64,000 bases of DNA from Lyophyllum atratum (taxonomy: Eukaryota; Basidiomycota; Agaricomycetes; Agaricales; Lyophyllaceae), in assembly GCA_014905825.1 (NCBI GenBank), contig JACGCN010000004.1:1736001-1800000 (forward strand). The letters run 5' to 3'. Shown here in pieces: positions 11,814-23,786 of the stretch; positions within the stretch are counted from its first letter, which is position 1; every line of letters begins with the position of its first letter. The position numbers and the translations under genes were made by a program. The notes beneath the pieces are model-generated. The model did not search any database. It was not told the DNA's origin and worked only from the letters and a program-made list of their open reading frames with translations.

Positions 11814-14800
11814 TCATCGCCGACCCCCCGGGCCATCTGCAGCCTGCCAAGGTATATCTCCTAGCTTTTGACGAGAGAACCGCGGTGTACCTGCGCCAAA
11901 CCTTGCTGTAGAGCTCCCTCCACCACTCCCATCACCACTCCCGCTCCTTGAACCTGCACCGATTTCCCCACCACTGGAACTTCTCAAAGGGGCAGCTGAG
12001 GCTTCAGAAGCTGTCCTTCGCATCCTTTTCGGGGCGAGCGCCAATCCACCGTTCTTGCCAGGAGTGTCTATGCCGTTGAGTTTCGTTTTCCCAACAGCAG
12101 GCTTCAAGCCTGGTCTCAAGGTGGGGACGATTTCCCTGGCTAACTCCCTGACGAGGACAGCTCCATCTCCGCCACCGCGACTCAGCCTCTCCACGATGCC
12201 CAACAACCCGTATTTTTCCACAAGCATCGCACGATTCGGATGTACTTCGCACACAGTCCTTAATACTCGCAGCAGGTTCAAGCGCACGACGGCCTTGCTA
12301 TCGTGCCCAAGGCGATCGATGATACGTTTGAAGAACGCGGAGGACTTTGTCATGCTGATGGTGATGGGTGCAGATAGACGTGTGATCTTGAGGAAGGGAT
12401 CAAGCAGATTCTCGAAAGAATTAGACTTCGCTGTGACGAAGCAATCGAGTAGAGCGTCCACCGCTTCTGGCTTTGAAAGCTCATCTTCAACTCGAGCTGT
12501 CTCATCTTGAAGCCTATACCAAAACGACATCAGCACAGTTACATGGCTGAATATCAACCGACTTACCAGGAAAGAATAGATTCCAGAGCGCTGACTTGGA
12601 AGTAGGGATCTTCCAATAACTTCAGATACATCTTGAGACCTTCATGCTGCCACAAGAACGTGCGACAGCTCTTCCCGGCGCTTGCGAGGTCGCAAAGTAT
12701 AGGTAGTGCAAATTGCTTAAGGGGCGAGCTTGTCTCGATAACGCGCTTCAAGCATGGCAGGATACCTGCCTGCGCGGCTTCTTCTTGTCGCGTCTTATTC
12801 AGTCGGCAGAGATTGTAGCATGTTTGGAAGATGTGGTTGGACATTTCCTGAGCAGAAAATCAGCACAGATCTTGAACTGTACAACAAAAGACCTACCGTG
12901 CTGTGTGGGCCTGTAGATTGTTCATCAAGAATGCGAATCAGAATTTCGATGGCATTAGCGTTTTGCAGGACGTCCAAGAGCATCGCATTCATAGAGAGGT
13001 GTTTCACAGCCTTCAGCATCTGTACGAGACATTCAGGCTCTAGGAGCTCGCACGCTCTCAACAAACCTGAATGCAGGTTAGATCAGTTCTCGTTGTAAGG
13101 TGTAACAACACGCAAATAAAAACTGACGTCTGATAACTTTTCTTGTTCCTAAAGCATTCCGTACATGAATGTCCGACTGGGACACCTGCGAGAATACCAA
13201 CAAGATCTGAATGATCTTCATCTTCATGTCGGTTGATGATGCTCCTCGATTGCCCATAACGTTCAACAATGCTGCAGAGAGGGGATCTAGAAGTCCTTCA
13301 CGGATGAACATCCGGCAAAAGTCGTTCTTTGTCGTTGGGCTTTGCAGCTCGAAAACACTTCCAATGCCATTCAAGGCATGAACAATCAGCTCCGCTTGTT
13401 CGGTGTAATCCTCGTCCAAGAGATCGACTAAAACCTTCAAGCCGCGACACCTGGACGAACATGAAGTCAAGGAAGGAAAAGTTTGCATTTCAAAGACTCA
13501 CGAAATGAACATCTGTAATGTCAGGACGGAGGTATGGCAGAGCAAGCGAATGAAATTTGAAGCCTCCAACCGACACTCTGAGGGGTACTTCTTCGAAGTA
13601 AATTCTAATCAAATGTGTCAAGCTTTCCGCGAGCCAATAAAACTATGCGTACACTCACCCATCATGACTGGAATCCCACTGATATCATGTCAGCGAACAG
13701 CAAAGTCTACGATAAATAGACATACCCAATCAAGCAGAAACTCTCGAGGAACCCCAAATCCGCCGTTACCAGCTGTGATGGTGCTTGAGTATAGATTGCA
13801 ACTCCAGATACGTCCTTCGCTTACCTTGTTGATGATCTGAAGGAGCTTCATGATGACATCCCTTGAGCATTTCCCCTCCAGCACTTCCAGAATCGCCAAC
13901 ATGCCGTGGGATGAGACGAGCTGGATTTGCATCTCCGGCGTGTCGTCTATGATGTTCAGCTTTGCAAAGAAAATTCAGCACAGAGACGGTTGAAACAAGG
14001 CGGTACCATCTCACAAGCTGGTCGCAAGCCTCCCGGAGCTGGAAATCGGGGGCTGAAGGCGTAAGTTCGTCGATGAGTTGGTTCACCATGTTACACAGGC
14101 GTGCGTATTTGTCTCGTTGCAGGTTCGCATCAAGATCATCGTCTGAGAAGCCCTCGTCGATCTAAGGGAAATGAGTTGTCTAGATAGGTGCGGCAAGGCA
14201 AATTAGCCACCTCTGCGAAAGGATCCTCATCATCAGAATTATCCCCGAGCTATAATGTTGCTCGTAAGCTCAATGACACCCCCCACAAGAGATAGACATA
14301 CCCATGACTTGTTTGATAACCGGGTATTGAGCTGCAATGTCTGCATTGGTTGTCCGATTGCTGTGAAATCAAGGTCAGATATGTTGGCGGGGTATGCTAA
14401 GCTCGCAAACTACGTACAGGACCCGTTCAGTTTGCCAAAGACATCTTCATAATCCTCGTCGTCCTCCTCAGTGTACTTTCCGAAAGTTTGATTCTGGATT
14501 CGCCGAGCTTCAGCCCGTCCGAAGGATCCACCGCTATTAGGAGTTGCGGCCAAAGATGAAGAGCGGGAATGGGATCCTTGTGGAACAGCGGATGCGGGGC
14601 CGAATGAAGCTGTGGATGGTGCCGTGATAGGATTGAGGGCAGGACGGGAGGGTTTCCGCGTTAGACTTGGAAGAGGTGCTGAGAGAGGCCCTGGGCCCGT
14701 TGGTGCCAATCCAAAAGTCTTGATGTCATCGGGGTGGAAGAGGCCACGACGAACTGAGTTCTTCATCTTTTATGGCTAGTTTAGCGCAGAATTCACCAGA

Positions 14801-16763
14801 GGACTTGTCGGCCATTACCTTAAAATCAGCGACCCTTTCTTGTAGCCACTCTTCGTCCTCGTCCGGTGCCAGATCCGAATAATCTTCTACGATGGGGGCT
14901 ATGTCTGATGAAGGTGGTTGCGCGAGAGGGATGACACTTGGTCCTGGACTTCGATTTGGCCGAATAGTTTGGGCATTATCGTCTGCTTCATGTTTGTCAT
15001 CCTCGGCAGACGTGCGCTCTAAGGCTAAACAAATGATGAATCAGGGTTCGGACAGTTATCGTCATGGCTAATGTGACGGCTCACCTTGCAGCTTCGTAAA
15101 TGAGATCCCTTCCTCAAAATCGTCATCCCAATTATCAGTCTGCTCCTCTGGTGGTTGCAGCACGAAGGCGATTGGTTGAATCTTCTCCACAAGATTCATA
15201 CCCATTGACTTAACATTGGGAGCAGAACCCGTCTTCCATCCCACGGGTTGATGGAACCCTGAAGAGTTGGAGAGCAGTGAGGAGGATAGAGGAGCGATTT
15301 CTGTGGGTTGGCGAGTTGGTGACTGAGGGCGAGGATTTAGTCGATTAGGATGCTTCGAAGGTCTCGACGGAGCTACAAAAGGTCATTAGAACGACGTCAA
15401 CACCTAAATCGCTTGACGTACACTTCAGTGCTTCGTTCCACTCTTGCACCTTCTGAACCGCCTCGTCATAGTTATAGTTACTTAGAGGTCGTTTAGCACC
15501 GTCCCGCGCAGTGGATGTCTTTTCCGCGCTATCGCCGACGACCTTCTTTCCATCTGACATCTGTTTCCTGGTTGAGATCATCCATGGATGCTTGAGCAGC
15601 TTTTTTGCCGATATTCGAAGATTGCAATCCTTTTGAAAACAGTGGTATAGGAAATCCTTTACGATCGGGGAAGCTCCCTCTGGTATGGGCGGGCAGTCGT
15701 CCTGGACGATTCGAAAAAGGGCGGGCATTGGGTCTAGGGTATGATAGGGAGGGTGTCCCTCCAGAAGTTCTATTACGACACAGCCGACACTCCTGCATGG
15801 TCCTCAGTGGGAAGACAGCACAGACAGATAGAATTACATACCATATATCAGATGCAGTAGTCGCTCCTGATTGTTCGATGACCTCCGGAGCCACTGTAGG
15901 GATATTAGATCGCGGAAGTGCAAGAAATATGATCGACGCACTCCAGTACGGGCTTCCAACAACTGCATCATCCCTCACACCCGTCGTAGTGTTACTTGCC
16001 ACCCCAAAATCGGCGAGCTTGACAGTCCCGTCCTTGTTGGTGAGAATATTGGCGCCCTTGATGTCTCTGTGGATGACACCTTGGTCGTGGAGGTAGACCA
16101 ATCCCTCTAGCACCTGGGATATATACACCGCGACTAGGCTCTCAGGGAACTTCCCGAACCGTTTGGATATATTGTGCAGGGAACCGTTTTCGCAGAACCT
16201 AAGGAACTCGTTGAGACCTCACTAGAAAAATGAACGGATGAAGTAACAGACTCTAAGATGATGTATAGATATTCGCGTGTTTTGACGAAACCTTTATACT
16301 TCACGATGTTCTCATGCTATTGGGAGTTGAGGATCGTACGAATCTCAGATATCATAGATTATGCGCACGTTCAGATTCTTGAGCAGATCGATCTCAGACT
16401 GATACAGCAGTGAGATCATGAAACCAGACCTAGGATGAAACACTTACCATAATCTCGCCAAGCTCAGCTTTAGGAATGTTGCTCAGCTGGATTTCCTTGA
16501 CTGCCACCGTCTCCCCAGTAGCCCAGTTCAGGGCACCTATTCACACCCCTTCAGGACCATCACCGATACAGGACACCGAACAACGCACGATACACCTGGC
16601 CGAACGCCCCTTTCCCAAGGCAGTCACCTAGTTGCTACGCACACTCATACCGTCACATACCACTCTACACCATAGATGAACATGCACAAACGTAGTCATT
16701 GAGGGATTTGGAGCTGCTAGCCTTGGGGGCCGACGTCGAGGTAGGTCGAGAAGGCGTTGTCAT
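11814..16763 (-). CDS. sepH: septation-initiation-network protein kinase (Cdc7/SepH type)
   Basis: STE-type Ser/Thr kinase that in other fungi relays the signal from the spindle-pole GTPase to the septum. Start [20 protein letters not shown] at 16763, then the glycine loop [12 protein letters not shown], an [18 protein letters not shown] segment, catalytic [21 protein letters not shown], and activation segment [14 protein letters not shown]. After the kinase come a Ser/Pro-rich linker ([19 protein letters not shown]) and a long helical armadillo-like region ([41 protein letters not shown]), which is the SepH/Cdc7 layout. The tail is Gly/Ser/Arg-rich and ends DGPGGRR. There are many introns (more than ten) over about 5 kb, so exact edges are approximate, but kinase and C-terminal region lie on one strand in compatible frames. 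No damage seen. Confidence 0.88.
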
Positions 16764-18580
16764 GATGACTCGTAGTGGGGATCGCTGCTCGCGGCAGAAG
16801 TGTGTGTTAACTCCAGTTTGAAGGATTTAAGGAGAGACAGAAGGCAAAGTAGAGACGATAGCCTGTAAGAAAACGTCGAGAGATGAGGGAATGAGCAAAA
16901 CGCGCTTTCTCAGTTCAAGTCGCGTCCGGCGCTGACCACAAGTTTGCCCATATGGGTGGCCGCGCCCTTGTGGGAGTCACGTTTGCCTCTTTCGGTTTTC
17001 TCACTCTTTCACACACACAATGGACTCCCCAACAATGGCTATAGCTGTCAGTATACTCAGTATACGACAAAAGCACGCTGCTGTTATGTGCCGACAAGTA
17101 GTCGAACATATTTTGCTGAGTTCAAGCTGTACTCGATAACCTGCTACAAGGAGCTCGGGATATTTTTGCGGTAACCACTGACAACGGTTCCACATATTCG
17201 CAAAGTTCAAAGTCCAATACGCCAAGAAGGCTCAAAACCCAACTACAATACATCCATCCAGGACCAACGGGACACAAGTGATGATTGTCCATTACCAAGT
17301 AGGAGGTAGCCGGTCTCGTTCTCGGGTCAGTAAAGTATTCTATGCAGGCCTCTATCGGTGGTCGTTGCAAAGACAGCGGGACCACCTGGAGAGAGTTGCC
17401 TCTAATTTTGCATACTGTTTCAGCAAAGCTTACATGGTTGTTCCCCGGAACGGTCGGGTACGCAATGCTGTCATCTCCCGCTGCCTTGCGAGCTGACCTC
17501 TCTAGATTGAGACGGTCTGGTGCAGGGTAAGTCCTATAATGATGGCATCCTACAGCACAGGCATTAGTGCTGAACTTTACTGAAGAAGACGCTAGGATGC
17601 TTCTAAACATAAAAATGAACATTTAGTAGCGAAATGTCGATCATACTGTTAGATTGTATCACCGACCTAATAGCTGGGTTACTGTGACCCTATTTGCCTG
17701 TCCAGATATATTCGAGCTGGATCCTGGATCCTAAGATCTTGTGACGCTATGGAAGCAATAGAACGTAGTACTAGTAGGCTTAACGCCCAGAATGAATGGG
17801 TGGGTATGGACCCAAATCAATATGGTGAAGCTGGCGAAGCGGATATACTGCCACTACGACCCTCTCATGTTGGTAATGTTGCAGGCTTAGGCGTCACACA
17901 CACACCTAATTACATTGCTACAAGTTATTTGAAGGTATTCCCGGATGCATCCAGATATTGTAGCTCATATTCAGCGACACCTAGCGTTGTTGAACGAGTG
18001 ATTCAGTGAACGAGGTTGAACGTCTGCTGAGTTTCAAACGCTACCACTGCTCGGCGCTCGCCGCGGAGTTCCAGCACCGTCATTTTCAGCAGATAAGATA
18101 ATCGCGGTTGATCTGCCGCTCTCCTATCGACTTCCCATGTCATCTCTACTCTTGCTCCTATTTTGTCTACGGAGCATGCGCCTCCATCTTGTACATACGG
18201 CTTATCGAGCGATCAGATTTGAATCTAAACCGGTGATCGTCACAGATCTATTTTATTCCTGCCATTTTCGTCAGATTGGCGTGCCTGTCCACCACCAAGG
18301 TCCAACGCGCTCTGCCATTCCATTCTTGCTAACGGACGAGACCTCCGTTTATCGATAGGTACAGCCGTTTGCACCACTTAGGCTTAGGCCGCGAGCCGAA
18401 AAATCTCACAACTCGTCATTCTCGAGCGTGTATGTTCAATCAAGCCTGCACCCGTTCTGATGCTTCGCTGGAAACAGAAAATGCGTTCCTGCACATGACG
18501 AGCTGATTCCGGTAACATACTCGACTTCCTAATTTCCGGCTTCCAGTTCCCCACCCCCCCTAACTTTCCTTTGGACCATC
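16764..18580. other. long intergenic region
   Basis: About 1.8 kb. It contains unspliced frames of 166 codons (minus, 17122-17622) and 86 codons (plus, 17749-18009); neither has recognisable domains, signal peptide or coding-like bias, so they are not called. The right end is the aminotransferase promoter, with a pyrimidine-rich stretch just before the ATG. Confidence 0.4.
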
Positions 18581-20056
18581 ATGTCAGGCTTCGACATCGA
18601 CAAAGCTCGCGCCAACTTCCCATCCCTGAAATCTGGTTTCATCTTTGGCGACAACGCAGGCGGCTCTCAAGTCACGCAAGGCGTAGTCGATAGGATCTCC
18701 GATTACCTGCTGAACACCAATGTACAGCTCGGTGCAGACTACTCGGTATCCGTCGTGAGCACTCAGCGTGCCATGTCAGAAGCCCCGGTCGAGGCGGCCA
18801 AGCTTTTCAACGCAGCATCGCCCGATGAAATCGTATTTTCCCAGAGCTCAACCATGAATTTGGAAAACGTCGCCAGAGCCCTCGAGCCCGACATCAAACC
18901 AGGAGATGAGTTTATCGTAACCACAGAACACGAAGGTCAGCCTATATATCGTGTCTATTCTGACATATTGTCTGATCGCGATTCGCAGCTAACGCTGGAC
19001 CATGGAAGAAGCTTGCCGCTCGCAGCGGTGCCGTTGTCAAAGTATGGAAAGCCACTCCGACCTCGAAAGACAACCCGTACTCGCTGAGCCTCAAGACCGA
19101 GGAGCTCCACCGCCAAAACGCGTATCGTAGCGTTCACTTCCTGCTCCAACATCTTGGGATCGATCGTTCCAGTGAAACAGGTCATCGCGGCCCTTAGGGC
19201 GGATGCAAACACCAAGGGGGCTCCCAAGGTCGAGGTATCGGTTGATTGTGTCGCCTACGCACCCCATCGTTTGATCGATGTCCAGGATTGGGATGTCGAC
19301 TTCGCTGTATTCTCTTTCTACAAGGTAAGAAGCGTTCCACACCGCATATTTCTCAGCCCGCGACTGAACATGTAATTTGCACCCCCTCCCAGGTATACGG
19401 GCCGCACATTTCTGCCCTATACGTCCGCGCCGCGACTCTCCAGGCATCGCTTGCGCCGCTCGTGCACCATTTCCTGAACTATAACCATACGTCGTACAAG
19501 CTCCAGCCCGGCGGTCCCGGTTACGAACTTGCGTACGGAACGACTGGAGCCGTCGATTACCTTCTATCGCTAACTCCCTCTCGCGATCTGAAGAAGACCT
19601 TCGATGCCATTGCGGCGCACGAGCAGACGCTCGTTGCGCCGCTCCTTGGATTCTTGACTGATCCTGCGCAACGGGAGAGGGGTGTCAGGGTTGTTGGAGA
19701 GGAAGACGCTGGGCTATCGAGGGTGCCTACGATCTCGTTCGTTGTGGTGGGTCAAAAGCCCCTCAAGAGTAGAGACATCGTCCGTGTATTCGATCAGATG
19801 GGCGAGGTAAGCACTTTCTAATACTAGGCTTCGATGGTGAAGCTGACCTTCTGGCCGCATCACCTAGATCGGAATCCGATATGGCCATTTCTATGCCTAC
19901 TCGCTCGTCGATGAACTCTCGCCTAAAGTCGACCTGGATGATGGGGTGGTTCGTATCTCACTTGTTCACTACAACACGGTCGAGGAAGTCGAGAGAATCA
20001 TCGAGATTCTCAAGGAAATTTTGGCAGCGGAGTCCTGGCAGCGTGAGATGGCGTAG
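18581..20056 (+). CDS. class V aminotransferase / cysteine-desulfurase-like protein, frameshifted as given
   Basis: PLP-dependent fold-type I enzyme of the cysteine-desulfurase-like group; the substrate is unknown. Visible: N-terminus DIDKARANFPSLKSGFIFGDNAGGS (in pieces), SSTMNLENVARAL, EHE|ANAGPWKKLA, AFTSCSNILGSIVPV, DCVAYAPHRLIDV, and FSFYK|VYGPH, whose Lys is the expected PLP Schiff-base residue. The end reads IGIRYGHFYAYSLVDEL and stops at 20054-20056. Introns: 18936-18988, one just after the PLP Lys codon (about 19325-19393) and one near 19807-19868. Between KTEEL (codons ending at 19107) and TAKTRIVAF (from 19109) the frame shifts by one base, with no GT donor that could remove it; the original frame stops near 19195. 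Either a recent inactivating indel or an assembly error. Both flanks are well conserved. Confidence 0.82.
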
Positions 20057-20195
20057 GAAATTCCGAACCTGAATATTGTACATTAGTCGTGGCTGCGCCC
20101 GCACGGAAATTATTTTTAAAGGTAGAACATGGATAGTTTGTTGCGATACAGGTACATATAGAGTAGGCGCTGCGGCGAACCAACTGACGCGCACA

Positions 20196-21812
20196 TCAAT
20201 TATAGTGCCTCACCACTATCCCATTGATCAACTCCTCCTCCACCCCCTTCTCATTCCCCTCCTTGAGACTCGTTTGCCCATACGCCGCGATCCTTCCCTT
20301 CCTCCACTCCCCCATAGTGGGCGCCGCCTCGTCCTCGAATCGTCGTGTGATCCCGACGCGCTGGAGCACCGGGCTTTCCTTCAGGGGCACCAATTTGACG
20401 GCGTCGTTGGTTAGGGCGAAGAAGAAGACGCCTAGGCGGGTGAGGCCGCGTTGGTCGATAGGAGGCTGGACGACGCGATGGATGGTGCCTTTGTAGAAGC
20501 GGCCCGAGAGGAATTCGAGGGCTTCGCCTGCATTCACGACCTTTTTTTTCGTAGCGGGAGTGATTGTGGATGTAAGTAGACAGTGACCTTGAAAAGTGCG
20601 TGAACGTACAATAGCGTTTTCGATGTGTTTAACCCATTTCCATGTTCCATCGGGCGCCATGATCTGGAGTGCTGATACGGGTTGGCTCCAGAGTAACGTT
20701 AGACTGCCAAAATCTTCAAGTTGGGCGTTATCGTTATTTATGTCCAAGGATGGATGTAGGGGGGATTCGCGCACCGGTGTGGCCTTTGAGCCAGACGTTC
20801 TTTGTCTTTACCTCTTCTTCGGTGGAGCGTGGATAGCTGGTTATTAGATGCTTCGTGAGTACTGGGGAACCGGTATACGATCGCCTACTCACTATTTCAT
20901 GAAACGGACTGGGATCCAAACCTTCTCTGTGAGCGCGAGTTCAGAATAGAAGGACGATCTGACGTACTCCAGGTGTCCCATGGTGCTTCGAAGTCATGCT
21001 GATCGACGAAGGTTTCTTCTGGTAATTCGAGCCCGAGTGCAAGGAGCCTGCGAAGGGGTACATTAGTTATGTGAGACCTCAACGGTGTAGGGTGGCGTGA
21101 TCACCTCAACAAGGGAAGGAGAATGTTGAAGTGGTTGTGTCGTGCGAAAGTGTCGATCTCTGGCAAGAAAGGTCGCAAGGCCTCGGGGTGTTCTTTCTTC
21201 GTGACGTCTGGGTTAACTGGTAGGTGCGCAGGAGGATCAGCAATGGATATTAAAGAGTGGGAGATGGTTACTGTTGTAATGTTCGAGCTGGTCTCGTACG
21301 CCGGCATCAATGTGCTTGGAGATCCTTCAGCATGGGGGTGCTGAACTTCCACAGGAGGAGAATACACACCCAGTACTGTCGCGGCTTGTACCCCTGATAG
21401 CTACCATCCTCTTTCATCCTGCCAGCGTATTTCTTCTTTTCGTCGTCGCTCACACCGAAGGGGATTTCAGCGATATCAAAAATCCGGCGCGTCTATTCCA
21501 TCCTTTTCAGTAACATTTCCCTTGGAGCACGCATAGGTTGTTGAGCGTACTTCTTCGGGCGCATACCCGTGATTGACGATGTAGAAGAAGCCGACGGTGG
21601 TCATGGCATTTCGCACGTCGACGACGAGCTCTGCTTTTCCCTCGGGGGTCTTGAACTTTTCGAAATCGATTATGGCAAGATCTGCAAAGTCCACTGTGAA
21701 GCTCGATGAGTGACTGGGAGAAATGAGGAGAGGTCAAGAAGGGCGTACGATTCTCCTTCGTTGGAGGAGGTGGAATGTGGCGGGGTGTCTCGGGAAGAAT
21801 GGTGGCAGGCAT
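20196..21812 (-). CDS. 2-oxoglutarate/Fe(II)-dependent oxygenase (isopenicillin-N-synthase-like)
   Basis: Non-heme iron oxygenase that couples 2-oxoglutarate decarboxylation to oxidation of an unknown small molecule, probably cytosolic. Reconstructed exons give a full protein: MPATILPETPRHIPPPP, then the DIOX_N-type LAIIDFEKFKTPEGKAELV and GFFYIVNHGYAPEE, YAGRMKEDGSYQGYKPRQYW, HIDAGVRDQLEHYNINPDV, LLALGLELPEETFV, RFMKYYPRSTEEEVKTKNVW, LKGHT|DFGSLTLLWSQPVSAL, and FLSGRFYKGTIHRVVQPP. The iron ligands HxD (HTD) and the distal His (IHRVV) are present, as is the downstream Arg of the 2OG site (RLGVFFF). The C-terminus is GIVVRHYN. About eight short introns, one right inside HT|D. It converges on the aminotransferase with about 140 bp between stops. 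An ATAAAA element lies about 80 bp upstream of the ATG. Confidence 0.92.
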
Positions 21813-22077
21813 CTGTAGTCAACGACTCGGATGATTCGGTGGTCTGTAATGCCAGATGTCGAAGGGAAATTATGAAGTAGAAGACGGGCCTTTTATCCCG
21901 CTCTGTACTTCTTCTTTGGAGAGGTCTTTCACAAGGATCAATCAATGGATCTTCTATCTGTGGGTATCATGACCAAGCTCCGTTTTGAGCCATTTCGAAG
22001 CGCCGCCAATTTTATATGAGAACCGTAAGCCTGTGCAGCTGTCAATCGCTCGCGCACCTTGTATGAGTATATCTCTC
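21813..22077. other. intergenic, promoter of the 2OG oxygenase
   Basis: 5' flank of the minus-strand oxygenase with an ATAAAA-like element at 21891-21896. Nothing else seen. Confidence 0.4.
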
Positions 22078-22879
22078 TCATTGGTCCTGCCTGCCTGTCA
22101 AGTAGTTCACGTAGAGGACAAAAAGGTCCTTGGAGTGGAGAACTATGTTTTTGATGACAAAACGCTCCTGCTTCGACGAGACAGAAGCCGACGGCACTGC
22201 GTGAGAGGCCGATGCCAGCTGTGGTAGCGAATGTGTGCTATTGGAGCGGACTAGAATATACATCACTGACACTGAGCGATGAGAAATGTGTCCCGGTGGG
22301 ACTCCGACGGCAGACCACCGAATGTGAACCAGATGTGCATTTAACGTACCCCATGACTGAGAGGTGACGGTGCTGTAATCCACTGAATACGCCAATTAGC
22401 AGCCCAAAACAAAAATCCATTCCGAAGACAAACATCCAAACGTTTAACGATACTGGACGAGTACCTACCACGTGTACCTATCCATAGATTCGAATGAACC
22501 TGTGACAACGCTCTTTTTCTGCCACCTTCTTACCTGGATTGCGGGAGCTCATGTTCCGCGGAATCACCACCTACGATGCGGACCGAAGAAGCGACCCCTG
22601 GAAGACCGATGTCCCCGGAAGATTATCCGTGGTCGGGTCCAAGCGAATACCGCAGCACGAATCACCATTACAAGTTGAAAGATTGAAGGCAGGGCACTCA
22701 GAATGTCAGCTGACCATCAAGTCAAAGTAGGCATTTTCGTTCGGCGCAGTAGACAAGAATTCCCCGCATGTGTAAGTCTGGCGAAGATATTTGGTGACTG
22801 CTTTACGTAGTAGATGCTGCTTCAAGGGCCCCGGCACTGTCGAGGAGGAAGCACTTGCAGAGGTGGCAGCTGGCGCCAT
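22078..22879 (-). CDS. probable small hypothetical protein, four exons
   Basis: I do not recognise the product. A phase-consistent spliced model can be read on minus: ATG at 22879 gives MAPAATSASASSSTVPGPLK and TYTCGEFLSTAPNENAYFDLM; donor GTCAGC; a short exon VVIPRNMSSRNP ending at a strong GGTAAGAAG donor; a short exon VDYSTVTSQSW ending at GTACGT; and a last exon VPSASVSSKQERFVIKNIVL ... YLTGRQDQ with a TGA at 22078-22080. Total about 125 residues, no signal peptide or transmembrane helix. Support comes only from the agreement of donor/acceptor signals with frame; the middle exons are short and could be chance. Confidence 0.33.
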
Positions 22880-23329
22880 GATGGGCAAACAGAATGAAGG
22901 TAGAGAAGGCCGTTCAATAGCTGGTAGATCAGGGACTTGCGAAAAGGATCTGAGATGGGAGAACGAAGGGCAACACTGGGTTCATTTATTTCAAACTCCT
23001 TCAATGGGCCACGGTCCCGTTTTTGACTGTCCAGCTCGGTGAGTACCTCCAGCATATTACTGCTCTAGACTATCCCATGCCTTACCCATTCTCTATCGTG
23101 TATCAGTCTTTCCACGGGCGTCTGGATATGAAAGTCCATACTACGTGAGTGTCTACTATATTTCCTCTACGAACTGAATAGCTTCATTACAGTACCTTCA
23201 CAGCTACATCGAAGATGAAGTACAATCAAAACCTACTTCGCCCTTATTCTGCAGGCTTGAATTTAAAAGCACTTAACGAATACGAAAGTGGTCAGCTATC
23301 TCATGGAGTCCCATGTAAAACGCAACGAT

Positions 23330-23680
23330 TCCGGTCACTCTGCAGTATTCATCTTGCCCTGCTGCCTATCATTCTCCGCCCAATTCTCGATTCAACTCCT
23401 AAAATTCGCGTCCCAACCAAGGCTGACCGACGGGACACGAGCCTGTATCGATGATGCGCTGAATCCCGGTCGTGGCTGACCGTCGTTCTATTCTTGCGCT
23501 TCTGCCTACTACTCTACACCGCAATTCTCGATTCAACTCTTGAAATTCTCGACTCAACTGCTGAAGGCTCAATCCAACCGAGACTGACCGACGAGAGACG
23601 AGCCTGGACCGGAAATGTGCTGAATTCCGGTCGTGGCTGACAAGGTGGCTGACCGTCGTTCCACTCGATCTATTCTTAGA
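23330..23680 (+). repeat. degenerate tandem repeat, about 140-160 bp unit, two copies
   Basis: The block starting CAATTCTCGATTCAACTC at 23381 recurs at 23522 (141 bp later). Both copies then carry TGACCGACG(A/G)GA...ACGAGCCTG, a TG(C/A)GCTGAAT(C/T)CCGGTCG motif and GTGGCTGACCGTCGTTC. Part of the unit (CCGGTC ... TATTC ... GCCTATC/GCCTACT) is also visible upstream from about 23330, suggesting a third, partial copy. It lies in the promoter region of the membrane-protein gene at 23787. No terminal inverted repeats or coding content typical of a transposon. Confidence 0.75.
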
Positions 23681-23786
23681 ATGCCAATGGGCTCATCTAT
23701 AAAAGACCTCGACGATGGTCAACCTCCCCAGTTTACCGACGACCATCATCCCGATACATATACCGCATATACTGCTTATATCTATC

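Noticed and set aside
15605..16096. 163-codon plus frame with hydrophobic character
   Set aside because: Lies antisense to the kinase exons with HRD and DFG motifs, which are clearly the real coding strand.
17122..17622. 166-codon minus frame
   Set aside because: Composition looks random, with no motifs or splice-linked partners; kept only as a note in the intergenic entry.
18581..20056. Aminotransferase as Egt2, the lyase partner of Egt1
   Set aside because: Its N-terminal and core motifs fit the general cysteine-desulfurase-like family, and it lies 35 kb from Egt1; no specific Egt2 feature was seen.
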